NCBI GenBank assembly: GCA_033398695.1
Contig: CM065809.1
Location: 84,425,644 to 84,489,643, forward strand
Source: Orobanche coerulescens
Taxonomy: Eukaryota; Streptophyta; Magnoliopsida; Lamiales; Orobanchaceae
Length of the DNA: 64,000 nucleotides
Direction of reading: 5' to 3'
Every line of letters starts with the position of its first letter. The stretch's first letter is position 1. Shown here piece after piece: positions 32,498 through 43,626 of the stretch. The position numbers and the translations under genes are program-made. The notes under the pieces were generated by a model, which saw nothing but the letters and a program-made list of their open reading frames with translations, had not been told where the DNA came from and made no database searches.

Positions 32498-33264
32498 CAA
32501 GTGATCGAATCCCAAACTTGAAAAAATAAGCATAACTTTCTGACCATATATTTCAAGGATGATATAGATATTATCGTATTATTATTATCAGTTATATATG
32601 CTGGAGCCTGGAAGGGAATATCTATATCAATTATCAAATAATCAAAGTGTTTAAAGAAAACAACAGTTCTGCAACTCAGCAACATATAAAGAAAGAAGAC
32701 AACAACAATGAGCAACATATTGAAGGAAATAACTAACAAATACCTCTTCCAAGGTCCGCATAGGTCACGGCGAGGCTGTGAAAGAAGACCGGTACCGGCG
32801 AGGCGATGACAGATGACTGGAGACGTCGGCAGAAACCAAATAGATTTGAGGCACAGAGGTAGATGGTCCTATCAGCAACGACGAGATTCAAGAGGACGAA
32901 AGACTAATGGAACCGGAGAGGCAACGGAACGAAACAAGATGGTGACGGAATTCAAAAAAATTTGAGGTAAAGGTAGATGACGGTTGTATTTGTTGTTTTA
33001 GGGTTTCTACAAATTGGGGGAGTTAAGACTGGAGATCACAGGGACAAAGTTTTTAATGTAAATTTGTTTAGATTAAAAAAAAAACTTAAAACGTTTTTAT
33101 TCCGCCCAACGCTTAATGAACGCCCAACACCTAATGTCCGCCCAACCCGCCTAGGCGGCCGATTAGTTGCTGGGCCGTCCAATACAACCGATTATGGTGT
33201 AATCGGGACGGTGGGGCACCGCCTAGCAACTAGGCAGTCGCCTAGCCCAATTTTTAGAACATTG
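32498..33264 (-). promoter_or_regulatory. hAT 5' region and subterminal repeats
   Basis: This is non-coding sequence upstream of the transposase start. From about 33100 to the end it is full of CGCCTAGGCG/CTAGGCG-type motifs and ends with the terminal repeat TTTTAGAACATTG. The promoter is expected here, but I cannot place a TATA box with confidence. Confidence 0.6.
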
Positions 33265-33272
33265 GGGATAAT

Positions 33273-34617
33273 TACAAATGCTACAAACATGTCTTATTTA
33301 TAGATAGTAAATATGGTGTGAAACCATAGCGTGAAAGGATGGTGTGAAGGGATGAAGCTTCCAACTTCAAAGTTAATGGCTTCAACAATTGTTGGTGGAG
33401 GAATCTTCAAAGATGGTGGCTTCTAGATGATTTGACATTTGAGAAGGTGGGTTGGTGATGATTTTTAACACTAACCTGCTTGAGAGAGAGTGGGGATTGC
33501 TTGTTGAGGAGGTGAAGAACGGATTCAACTATGTGATTATCACCTTTCTGGGCTTCCTCTCTCAATCCCATTTCCAGAGGATAAATTCAAGAAGAGGACA
33601 GAGAAAGATGCTTACTGTGTGTAGTGTGTGTTAAATGAAAGAAATAAATGTCTCGACAAACCACACCACACTTCTTCCACCAAATTCATTTTCCAAAAAA
33701 TAAACTCTCTTTCGTCACCTAGCTTAGTAAGAGAGAGACGGAGTGGGTTTGTGTTGAAAAGGAGGCTGTTTTTATAGGAGTGGATAAACTAGAGCTCAGG
33801 AATTAAGATGTTCAACAAAACCGTTAAACCGTCTCAATCACTCCATTATATTAATACCACTACTATTTAGTACCCTACTTCATTTTTCAAAAACATTTAG
33901 AACTAAGCTTATATATATTTACATTCACTATGTTGCCTTCGATTAGAAGAAAAGATAACATAAATAATTCAGAAAACAACCAAAATTAAAAGTTGATAGT
34001 GGGTGATATATATGTAGAACTAAGCTTATATATATTTACATTCACTTATATGTTTCTTTTCTGCATCAACTATTTTGGATTTTATCTCTCTTAAGGGAGA
34101 TAAAAGCTATTTTCTACTTATAGATTTTTACCAAACAAATTTTACATGCATAAACAATAATATTTCAAAACTTGATGTGATTTGAGCTAGATATGGAGCT
34201 AAGCAATTTATCAGTTATAAGAATTAAGCAAATAAATTAGAGCGTACATAAACAATAATGCATGATTTGATGTGATTTGAGCTAGATATGGAGCTAAGCT
34301 ACATTTTGTGTATAAAAATTTAGAATACAAATTTTACATAAATAAACATTCATGCATTATTTGACGTGATTGAGCTAGATATGGAACTACTTTTCTATAT
34401 GAAAGGCGATTCATATCTTCTATTACATTTCGGTGTTGTATTTCTTGTTGCACCATTAGATGATTGTTGCGATGTTAAAATACTTCTAATTACGTGCAAC
34501 AAGAGATGCAACACGATGATGCAATAGAAGATAAGAATCGAAAGAAATGACTACTTATAAGTATTTAGCAAAAAAAATTAATTTTTTACGTACATAAGTA
34601 AGAAGGAAAATCCAACA
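33273..34617 (-). repeat. copia LTR resumed (U3 side), outer edge tentative
   Basis: The outer copia LTR continues after the second GGGATAAT. A reverse-strand TATAAAA at 33776-33770 fits its promoter. The outer edge may be CCAACA at 34617, which pairs with TGTTGG at 538, or CAACA at 33817, which would leave only about 41 bp upstream of the TATA box. I prefer 34617 because of the longer match and because tandem repeats like those below are common in U3 regions. The flanking duplication lies outside the window and cannot be tested. Confidence 0.45.
34141..34390. repeat. degenerate tandem repeat, three copies of about 85-105 bp
   Basis: Each copy carries a CATAAACAATA-like start and the block GTGATTTGAGCTAGATATGG (near 34176, 34272 and, shortened, 34365). 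It lies in the presumed U3 of the outer copia and may be an enhancer-like duplication. Confidence 0.75.
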
Positions 34618-35100
34618 CGATAGGGAAGAAGTAGGGTATTATAATCGACTGAGTCCAATGATTCAAAATCAAATAAAATCATTGTTTATGGATCTTGAAT
34701 GCCACGTGGGATCTACTTATAAAACCCACTAATTAATGCACAATATTATTAATGTTTTTCAATTTATGAAAAGGCACTATACTTTAATTTAGACGAATAA
34801 ATGTCATTTCACTATAACCTTAGATTATCTAAGTGGGAAAAAGGTTGTTATTTGTTAGGTACACTTCACTTTGAAATTGGATAAATGATTTTCTAAATTC
34901 AAATACTCAGATAAAATCCATTAACTCATGGCAAAGAATGATAGAGTTGGATTGACTATTTATTACCTAATCTTAAACTAGAATACAAGATTATTTCAAA
35001 TTTTGAATATCAACAAACCCCACAGAGCACATGACCACTAACTAATTTTCTCATTGCATTATTTTTAAATATCAAAAGAATAAGTGATGGAAAACCTCCG
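34618..35100. other. A/T-rich intergenic stretch
   Basis: I see no open frame, repeat or element end in this stretch. Confidence 0.5.
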
Positions 35101-35599
35101 GACTCTCCAAGACAGGGAGAGTGTCCGAGTCCAGTTCGTTTTGGACTCGGACTCGCCTCCGTCGCAGCGCGGATGCATGTCCAACACGGTCGGACCGCGT
35201 CCTGTTGATGTGGTGTTGTGGACGCACGAGGGACGCGCCTTCGACGCGGTTTAGTTTTTTTTGGTTAAAACCGGGACAGAAGAGACGCGACATACCTAGC
35301 TCCAAAAAGGAAAGAATAAACTCCAAGCGACGGAAGAGGCGGAAGCAGAACCCTAGGTCGCGCACCTCCAACCGCGACGGATCGCGACGCACAGCAGCAA
35401 GTAAGTTTCTCCTCTGGAGGTCAGGTCACATACCCACCCCTATTCTCTTCTCGATCCCCTTCCCTACTCTCTTTTATTTTGCTAGAGGCCCGGTTATGTG
35501 TGTTTCTCCTTCTCTATTCTTTTTTGCAAATAAATGATAAAAGAAGAATTCTTTGACTGTTAGAACAAAACTTTTCTTGCTTCTCATGTTATTGTGCAG
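35101..35599 (+). other. GC-rich leader and possible intron before the RNase H fragment
   Basis: 35101-35400 is GC-rich and open in more than one frame. A GTAAGT donor lies at 35401 and a pyrimidine tract plus TTGTGCAG acceptor ends at 35599, so a spliced 5' leader or first exon is possible. The frame does not join cleanly to the RNase H frame, so I do not call a protein. A perfect hairpin lies at 35125-35150 (CCGAGTCCA and TGGACTCGG around an 8-base loop). Confidence 0.35.
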
Positions 35600-35976
35600 G
35601 TGGAGCGCCATGTTTCATTACTAGCTACTGTGGGGCTTATTTCTTCAGAGTTCTGGGCGGGGTGCTCACCTCCTGACCGTTTTCAGCGAGCTCGCCCCTC
35701 TCCCGCTCAGAAACATCGCCCCGTTCCAGTGGTTTGGCTTCGACCTGAGATCCCTTGGATCAAGCTGAATACGGATGGCTCCTTCGATAGAAATACTCAG
35801 ATTGCTGGTGGTGAGGGTCTGACTAGAGATCATCACGGAGAGCTCCTCCTTGCTTTCTACTTCTCTTTTCAGGCCTCTTCGAGGTTTGATGCAGAGATCC
35901 AGGCGCTTGCTGTAGGACTGATTTTGGCTTCCTAGAGATCGAAACATGTTTGGAGTGAGCTTGATGCTGCTGCTGT
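35594..35976 (+). pseudogene. RNase H-like domain fragment, 5' part
   Basis: The frame reads IPWIKLNTDGSFD, then RDHHGELLLAF, FDAEIQALAVGL, an in-frame TAG at 35933-35935, and SKHVWSELDAAAV. These are the successive acidic motifs (Asp, Glu, Asp) of the RVT_3-type RNase H domain, which degrades RNA in RNA-DNA hybrids. In plants it occurs as the tail of L1-type LINE polyproteins and in stand-alone genes. No reverse transcriptase is visible upstream. The domain is cut after DAAAV by a gypsy element, and its second half is at 46059. Confidence 0.75.
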
Positions 35977-36191
35977 TGTAATACCCGATTGTAATTCAGT
36001 AATTATCATTCGGTATTTATCATTCAGTAATTTCACTCGTTCGTGATCAATTGTCACTCAAATTCAATCATGGTATTCATCGTACAGAGTAATTGTATCG
36101 TGTATCAATCGTCGTTCATCACTAATCTAATTGGAGTTTCGTGCCGTGTTTATCATCATTGTCATTTTCATTGTGGGCTGTGCGTGAGGGA

Positions 36192-36750
36192 TAGCGCACG
36201 CTACGTACTCTTTCTAGCGCGCGCTAATTGAGTACAGGTAGCGCACGCTACCACTCAGCATTAGCGCACGCTAATGTAACCACATTGCGATCCGAGAAGA
36301 TGCGGGCTGCGGTGAGTTATAAGTAGCGCACGCTACGAGTGGTATGTAGCGCGTGCTAATGGGTTGTAGTAGCGCACGCTAATTTCGGTGTAGCGCGCAT
36401 TAAGGACGGATCAGGTTGAGTCCAGTGGCTACTGGACTGCACTGGATTAATTCATAGTGCACGCTACGAGTGATTTTTAGCATACGCAAATGGTGTAGTA
36501 GCGCACGCTACTTGTTGGTTGTAGCGCACGCTACCGAGATCAGATCAGAGGACAGAAGGTTCTGGACTTCAGTACTGGACAACAGATATTTAGCTAGCGC
36601 ACGCTAACAATTGGAGTTAGCGCACGCTATGGGGATAGAGTTAGCGCATGCTACCAGGTAGTAGCGTACGCTAACGAGTCATCCGGAGTTCACTGGAATG
36701 TTCTTACAACTCGTTAGCGCACGCTAAGGAGCAGGTCATAGCGTGCGCTA
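36192..36750 (+). repeat. palindrome ladder: 18 TAGCGCACGCTA-like sites
   Basis: Sites start at 36192, 36215, 36239, 36262 / 36324, 36347, 36370, 36391 / 36455, 36478, 36499, 36522 / 36595, 36618, 36642, 36662 / 36715, 36739. Steps within groups are 20-24 bp, and gaps between groups are 62, 64, 73 and 53 bp. Variants include the perfect palindrome TAGCGCGCGCTA. The ladder ends 12 bp before the TATA box, so it sits where an enhancer would. Confidence 0.95.
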
Positions 36751-36761
36751 ATATGGAGCAG

Positions 36762-36769
36762 TATAAATT
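36762..36769 (+). promoter_or_regulatory. TATA box of the Tekay-type LTR
   Basis: TATAAATT directly follows the palindrome ladder. It is identical in the 3' LTR at 44414-44421. Confidence 0.7.
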
Positions 36770-38415
36770 GGACAGTTAGCCTGAGTTTCGTCATTTTCTC
36801 ACTTCTCTTCGTTTTTGAGCGACTTCGAGCGATTTGGAGTGTTCTCTTCGAGCTGCTATCATCTATCATCATCTTCAAGCCTTTGAGTTGGATTAATCAT
36901 CACTTCATCACTCCTTAACATCAAATCTAAGGTATTAATCTCTTGGATCTAGAATTTCGGATTTTTGGGTTTTTCCTTCCGATTTCTTCATGTAAGCTTG
37001 GATTACTATTGGAATATGTTAGATATGGATTATCTACCTTGGATAAATATATTCCTACGGATTTTATGGCTATTTTCGGAATTATTTCAAGAACCCTTGG
37101 GGTTGACTTCGGTTAATTTGGGGATTTTTCGATTGTTGTTGTTGTAAACTTGAATTGTGGATTCCTATGGGATTATTGATATCATTGAGGTGTTTTGATG
37201 GTCCGAAATACTCCTTTTGGGTGTTGGTTTCGGTATATTCGGGATTGAATATTTTCGAAGTTATGTGGTTAGTTACATATTCGTTAGAATGCCCCTATGA
37301 GTTTGATTATCGTTGTATCGACTTTTGGGTTGGTCGTGTTTTGTTGCTTGACACGTGTATTGATCGGTTGTTGGTAATTATTGTTATTCAAGGTTGTTCG
37401 AGCGACCGGTATCTCGATTAGGACGTTGTTCGTGGAAGGACATTGTCATCGGTATTGTGTAAGTTAACTCTTACTCGGTTAAAAGGATACTCATTCCTTT
37501 TGTTGTTGATTGCTCATAATCATAACTCATTCATCATGGTATTAATCATATTGAGACTTGTAATTGTCGAATAGTCATTTCATTCACGAGGAACGAAGGT
37601 TCCAAATCATTTCATTGGGTTATCAATCAAGTCACTATTATTTTCATCTCGGTGAGTCATCTTGGCCTTGTCGAATTATTATTCATTGATGTTCATTGTG
37701 GTCATTCTCGTTCATATGACCTTATGGGTTCATATTGCGTGGCCGGGTGTGGCTGTGTGGAATTTTTAGTCGGGCACACGATGGTCATGTATTGGGTTCA
37801 CCGATACATTGGACCGTGCACACGGTAACGCTTACCTCCGTGAGACTAATTAGGTACAAGGACGGGTGTGTCCGGTCATTCGTCTTGTACACTTGCACAG
37901 AACATTACGGGCGTACTATGATACCCCTCTTCAGCATAATTCATAACTAAGGATATTTCATAACTTCAGTTAATTCATGATTGTGTATTTTCAACCCTTG
38001 AGGATTGTTGTTACGTATGGCGGCCCGTTGGGAAATTTTGTTTTCGAGTCACGGCAAGGCAAAGGCACGGGAAGAGCATGTTGGCGAGAGTCGATGATAC
38101 TAGTAGGGGCCCCGGTCATTCCGTTTGTTTGATCCTTTCAGTCATTTGATTATTGTCATTTGTATTTTCCGCTGCAAATTCCGTTTGAGATGTTTAACTG
38201 TTCAGGGTGGTGTATTTTATCTCCATATGAAATATACTAGTATTCGGTTTTGTCCTGGTGTGTTGTACTTAAGCTCCTCATCGGAGTACTTGGTAATATA
38301 ATGTGGTTCGGTACTATAATTATATTATTTAATTCACCATTTTCATTTGCCTGGTGGGTCCCAGTCGGGGATTCACGGCACTGTAATATCCGCCTAGTTT
38401 GGGGTGTTACAGAGT

Positions 38416-38426
38416 TGGTATCGGAG
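38416..38426 (+). other. primer-binding site, Met-tRNA type
   Basis: TGGTATCGGAG lies four bases after the LTR end. It matches the initiator-Met tRNA complement with one change. Confidence 0.8.
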
Positions 38427-38879
38427 AGTGGTTTTGAATACTACCCTCCAAGTCATGTCTCATTTGAAATCATCGTCATCGGACTAGTATCATTGGACTT
38501 TCGCGTCACGTGTGACCTGTGCAAATGTCGAGCCTATCAGACCAAGAACTATAAGATTTCTAACGCCATGGTATAATTTCTGGCAAGAATCATTCATTCA
38601 TAATTCATCAGTTAACAATCCTCAACCATCATTTTCATTTGACCAGGACGGTCATGTTAACTCGTTAATCACTCAATTCATTTCATTATTCATTTGTTGA
38701 TCAGGAAGATCAAATCGTTAATCATGTTAACATATTCAAGATAATCATGTCACCTCAGTTAATCATTCATGTAATCACTGTGTTAGAGCGCGTATGCTCA
38801 TTTTCATCATCTCATGTCATAATCATAACGTGATATTCATGCGGGAAATATAATCATCATGTGACTTTCCTACTTCAGT
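38427..38879 (+). other. Tekay-type untranslated leader
   Basis: Non-coding leader rich in TCATT-like short repeats, between the primer site and the gag start. No convincing ORF. Confidence 0.7.
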
Positions 38880-40136
38880 ATGGAGAGAGCAAGAAGAGGA
38901 CGTGGAGGACGAGGCCGTGGAGTGGGCCGAATCCCAAGAGCTCGTGTGAATACACGTGCAAACGTGAGAAATAATGCTAATTCATCGAGCAGCGATGCTG
39001 CCACTCACTCTCCTGGACGCGATCATTCACTATCGGGGAGTTGTACCCGGGACACGGCTCAGTCAGAGGGTGTCCGGGTTGACCCACTCGCTTTTATGCA
39101 GGGCATGATGGCCCAAATGACCCAGATGGCACAGCTGATGGAGACGATGCATAACTCCATCAATCAAAATCAACAGGCTCCTCCGCCGCCACCTCAGAGG
39201 CAAGAGAGGAATGTGAGCAATATCATCGGCGACATCTCTCGCCAGAGGCCACCTACTTTTGAGGGCTCGTCTGAGCCGGAAGATATTATTCATTGGCTCG
39301 AGCATTTCGAGAAGTTGTTTGCTATGGTAGAGTGTTCCGAACGACACAAAGTTTCAGTTGCGGCATACTATCTGGGTAAGAGCGCTCATTCTTGGTGGTT
39401 GTCGTTGAAGCCCACCGAAGGATCATGTACTTGGGATCAGTTCAAGACTCTCATGATGGAGAGGTATTATCCGGCCCCACTCAGAGAGGCCAAGCTGTCA
39501 TAATTACTCACACCCGACCCCTCAGCAGACGAGGATGTTCTCGCCATTGCCGAGAAATTTCAGGAACTTCTCCCTTTCGCCTCATCCATCATTCATTCAG
39601 AGGCGGATAAAATCAAGTATTTCATCAAGAGGCTGAAACCCCATATGAGACTTCAGTTGCTTAATCATAATTGCACCACGTTGGCCGAATTCATTGAGAA
39701 AGCTCTCACTTATGAGCTTACTGCCAAGGAAATTGCTAAGCAGCAACCTTCGTCTGCTAGCAAGAAATCGAAGAATCGTAATCGATCGAAGGCGATCGGA
39801 CAACCTTCAAGAAACCCCGTGCGGGCTCTGCTTTTACGAGCGACCTCTGTGATGTCTAAACCCACGAGAATCTCGGTCTCGGCGGCGATTCGGCCATCAC
39901 CTGTTTTAACTGTGGGGATCTTGGTCATCTCAGTACCAAGTGTCCGAGACAGACTATCACGTGTCATAATTGTGGGATTGCTGGGCATAAGGCCCGTTTT
40001 TGCCGTAGGGACTCCAAACCTACTCAGACGTCATATCAAGCCCCTAAGCAGTCAGCCGTTCAGAATCAGGCCACTCAATCAGCGTCGTTTAAAACGACAG
40101 GAGCGACTAAAGGTGGATCCTATAGCCAGTGACAGG
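38880..40136 (+). pseudogene. Tekay-type gag with two CCHC knuckles
   Basis: Gag starts at the ATG at 38880 with an Arg/Gly-rich N-terminus (RARRGRGGRGRGVGR). The retrotransposon Gag core follows (RPPTFEGSSEPEDIIHWLE; SAHSWWLSLKPTEGSCTW). A TAA at 39501-39503 interrupts the same frame, which continues TPDPSADEDVLAIAEKFQEL. After a frameshift near 39800 two zinc knuckles appear, CFNCGDLGHLSTKC and CHNCGIAGHKARFC (about 39902-39999). A stop near 40131 and another frame change precede protease. Gag packages the element RNA, and the knuckles bind it. Confidence 0.9.
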
Positions 40137-43100
40137 AGCATCGGTCTGCAGGACTAGCAAGCCCCGGATTTATGAGTTGAAGAAGACCGATGAACCAGAG
40201 GCCCGAATGATCTCAGGTACACTCGATATTCTATCTCAACCTGTGTGTACCCTTTTTGATACTGGTGCATCGCAATCATTCATTTCCGAGTCATGTTTGA
40301 GTAGACTACGTTTGGGTAGTGCTACTAGTTGTGAGCCTTATATCATTGGCCTACCTGATGGTAGACGAATTATCGGTAATCGTGAGATTTAGAATTATCC
40401 GATTCAGTTTCATGGTCGTGTATGGCCAGCGGACCTAATCGTAGTAGATTTGCCGAGGGACGACATCATCTTGGGTATTGATTGGATGGGTTGTCATGAT
40501 GCCATCATTAGTGTCCGTAAGCGTATGATCACTATCATTTCAGACGATGGGGTTGAATGTGTGTTTCAGGGAGGTAATCCCGGCTGTTCTGGTAAGGTCA
40601 TTAATTTGATGAAAGCAGTGAGATTACTCAATCAGGGGTGTGTTGGTTATTGGTGCTTTATGACCAAAACCGAGCAATCATCAGTAATGCTGACGGATAT
40701 TCCGGTAGTGAAGGAATATGCTGATGTTTTTCCAGATGAGTTACCTGGTTTGCCTCCACAGAGAGATGTGGAATTCACAATTGAGTTGGAGCCCGGTACG
40801 TCCCCGATATCGAAGGCACCGTACCGGATGGCCCCGACCGAAATGAGGGAATTGAAGAATCAATTTGAGGAGTTATTCGAGAAAGATTATATTCGACCGA
40901 GTGCGTCCCCGTGGGGAGCACCAGTGTTGTTTTTCAAGAAGAAGGATGGTTCATTTCGCTTATGTATTGATTATCGGGAGTTGAACAGGGTGACGATCAA
41001 GAATAAGTATCCTTTACCCCGTATCGATGATCTTTTAGATCAACTTTAGGGAGCTTCAGTATTTTCCAAGATCGATTTAAGATCTGGATATCATCAGTTG
41101 CGGATTCGAGAGTCGGATATTGCGAGAACGACGTTTGAACACGCTATGGTCATTATGAGTTTGTGGTTATGCCGTTTGGATTAACTAATGCACCTGCGGT
41201 ATTCATGGAGTTAATGAATCGGGTTTTCATCGACTTTTTGGATCAGTTTGTTGTTGTCTTCATCGATGACATTTTGATTTATTCTCGTGACCGAGAGGAA
41301 CACGAGTTTCACCTTCATCAAGTGCTCGACGTGTTGAGACGAGAACAACTTTATGGGAAGTTTTACAAATGTGAGTTCTGGATGTCCGAAGTGACGTTTC
41401 TCGGACACGTAATTTCATCAGACGGAGTTCGTATCGATCCACAGAAGACGGAGGCTATTCGAGATTGGCTACCTCCAAAGAATGTTAAGGAAATCCGAAG
41501 TTTTCTCGGATTAGCGGGTTATTATCGGCGATTTGTGGAGGGATTTTCTAGAATCGCTCAGCCCTTGACGAACCTTTTGCGAAAGGATAAGAAATACACG
41601 TGGTCCGCCGCGTGTCAGCGGAGTTTTGAGGAACTCAAGAGCCGGTTAATGTCAGCACCTGTACTTTCCTTGCCGCAGGGGACAGAAGGATTTGTGGTTT
41701 ATAGTGATGCGTCCGGACAGGGTATCGGATGTATGCTCATGCAGAATGGAAAGGTTATTGCCTATGCTTCCCGGCAATTGAGACCTTACGAGGTTAATTA
41801 TCCGACACACGACCTGGAGCTAGCAGCCGTAGTGTTCGCTTTGAAGATTTGGCGTCATTATCTTTATGGCGTTACCTGTCAGATTTTCACCGATCACAAG
41901 AGTTTGAAGTATATATTTACTCAGAAGGAGTTAAATATGCGGCAGAGACGGTGGTTGGAATTAATCAAAGATTATGATATCGAGATCCTTTACCACCCGG
42001 GCAAGGCGAACGTTGTCGCCGACGCCTTGAGTCGTAAGTCCGTTCAGGAGCAGATGCTTGCTCGTTTAACGATTCGAGAAGGAGCTTCAGGAATTCCTCG
42101 GACCCGGATCGAGGTGCAGCCGAGTTCAGGGACAGCTTTGTATGTTAGAGATTTCATCGTCACTTGAGGAGGAAATCAGGGTGAATCAAGGTTCAGACCC
42201 AGCATTGTTGCGCATCCGTGAGGATGTGGCTCAGGGGAAAGCCCCTGGATTCGTGGTCTACGAGGATGGACTTTTGAGATTTAAGAATCGGCTGTGCGTA
42301 CCGGCGAATGACGAGTTGAAAAACTCGATTTTGAAAGAAGCTCATGCTACCCCTTATTCTGTTCATCCGGGGTCTAGCAAGATGTACAAGGACTTGAAAC
42401 AAAATTACTGGTGGAGTAATATGAAGCGAGAAGTCGCAGAATTTGTTTCGAGATGCTTAACCTGTCAACAAGTTAAGATTGAACATCGGCCGGCCGTGGG
42501 TATCCGAGACCTCTTCCTATTCCCAAATGGAAATGGGAAGACATTTCTATGGATTTCATCACGAGTTTGCCGACGAGTCGTCGTGGCATGAATACGATCT
42601 GGGTGATTGTGGACCGTTTAACTAAATCAGTTCATTTTCTTGAGATCAAGGATACTTGGGGTCCCGAGAGACTTGCCCAGCTGTTCATCAAAGAGATAGT
42701 GAGACTACACGGTACTCCTAAAAGTATCGTTTCCGATCGTGACGGACGGTTTGTGTCTCATTTTTGGAAATCAGTTCATCGTGCTATGGGAAGTCAGCTT
42801 AATCTCAGTACCGCCTTTCATCCTCAGTCCGACGGGCAATCAGAGAGGACTATTCAGACGTTAGAGGACATGTTGAGGGCATGCGTCCTCGATTGGAAAG
42901 ACGATTGGGAAGCCCAACTACCATTGATCGAGTTCACGTATAATAATAGTTGGCATGCTTCGATTCAGATGGCACCTTACGAGGCCTTGTATGGTCGTCG
43001 TTGTCGATCTCCGTTGTGTTGGGACGACCTATCAGAATCAATCGGCACCGAGCCCGATATGCTTATAGCCACCCGTGAGAAGGTAGTTTTGATCAGGAGT

Positions 43101-43592
43101 CGTTTGTTGACAGCTCAGAGTCGACAGAAATCTTATGCAGATAATCGTCGTCGACCACTAGAGTTCGAGACGGGTGACCACATTTTGGTCAAGGTATCCC
43201 CGAGTCGAGGTATCTTCCATTTTGGGAAGAGGGGGAAGTTGAGTCCGAGATTCATTGGACCGTTTGAGATTTTGGATCGAGTAGGCGAGTTAGCTTATCG
43301 ACTGGCTTTACCTCCGGCGTTGAGCCGAGTTCATAATGTGTTTCATGGCTCTCAGTTGCGGAAGTATGTTGCCGACCCGAGTCACATACTTCAATTCGAC
43401 GAAATCGAGATCGCGGATGATCATTCGTACGAGGAGCGTCTCGTACGAGTTTTAGAACGGCGAATCAAACAGTTGAGGAATAAGACGATTCCTTTGGTTA
43501 AGATTCAGTGGTCTAGGCACGGAGTCGAAGAGGCTACTTGGGAAACCGAGGATAGTATGCGGAGGAATTACCCGGAATTGTTTGACCCTTAG
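40129..43592 (+). pseudogene. Tekay-type pol with C-terminal chromodomain
   Basis: Protease is marked by LFDTGASQSFIS (about 40252-40290), with a TAG at 40390-40392 just after. RT carries [20 protein letters not shown], a TAG at 41047-41049, a frameshift near 41130, then [12 protein letters not shown] and FIDDILIYS. RNase H has [13 protein letters not shown] and ADALSR. Integrase has the zinc finger HATPYSVHP...CLTCQ (in another frame), then, after a shift near 42520, MDFITSLP, VSDRDGRF and SDGQSERTIQT. The end reads LRNKTIPLVKIQWSRHG and EEATWETEDSMRRNYPELF, a chromodomain that in this family recognises heterochromatin marks. Catalytic residues of integrase are intact. The frames are not. 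Confidence 0.93.
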
Positions 43593-43613
43593 TTTCGGGG
43601 ACGAAACTCTTTT

Positions 43614-43622
43614 AAGGGGGGG
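43614..43622 (+). other. polypurine tract of the Tekay-type element
   Basis: AAGGGGGGG preceded by TTCGGGGACGAAACTCTTTT, the conserved lead-in for this lineage. The 3' LTR follows after TGTA. Confidence 0.85.
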
Positions 43623-43626
43623 TGTA

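Larger units (their letters stand above)
721..33264 (-). mobile_element. hAT DNA transposon, BED-finger type, with nested insertions
   Basis: Both ends carry matching inverted repeats: CATGGTTCTAAAA on the left and CAATGTTCTAAAA on the reverse strand at the right, identical at 11 of 13 positions. Each end is flanked by the identical 8-bp duplication GGGATAAT (713-720 and 33265-33272), the hallmark of hAT insertion. GC-rich subterminal blocks built on CTAGGCG fill the first and last 150-250 bp and are probably transposase-binding sites. Removing the copia (1873-24503) and the CACTA element (25884-31901) leaves about 3.9 kb, a normal size for an autonomous hAT. The transposase is on the minus strand in four recognisable pieces, but it has an in-frame stop, a frameshift and a further stop, so the copy is dead. 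Confidence 0.93.
35977..38411 (+). repeat. Tekay-type 5' LTR
   Basis: Starts TGTAATACCCGATTG and ends GGGGTGTTACA, followed by the primer site. It contains the palindrome ladder (36192-36750) and a TATA box at 36762-36769. It differs from the 3' LTR mainly in scattered C/T changes and in one replaced block at about 36281-36312. Confidence 0.95.

Noticed and set aside
33817..33817. CAACA as the outer edge of the minus-strand copia LTR
   Set aside because: Kept only as an alternative, because it would leave about 41 bp of U3 before the TATA box and matches TGTTG over five bases, against six for CCAACA at 34617.
33901..34050. Repeated AGCTTATATATATTTACATT near 33906 and 34024
   Set aside because: A short local A/T-rich duplication with no sign of function.
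35072..35392. Minus-strand frame opposite the GC-rich leader
   Set aside because: The region is open in several frames because of base composition. No motif.
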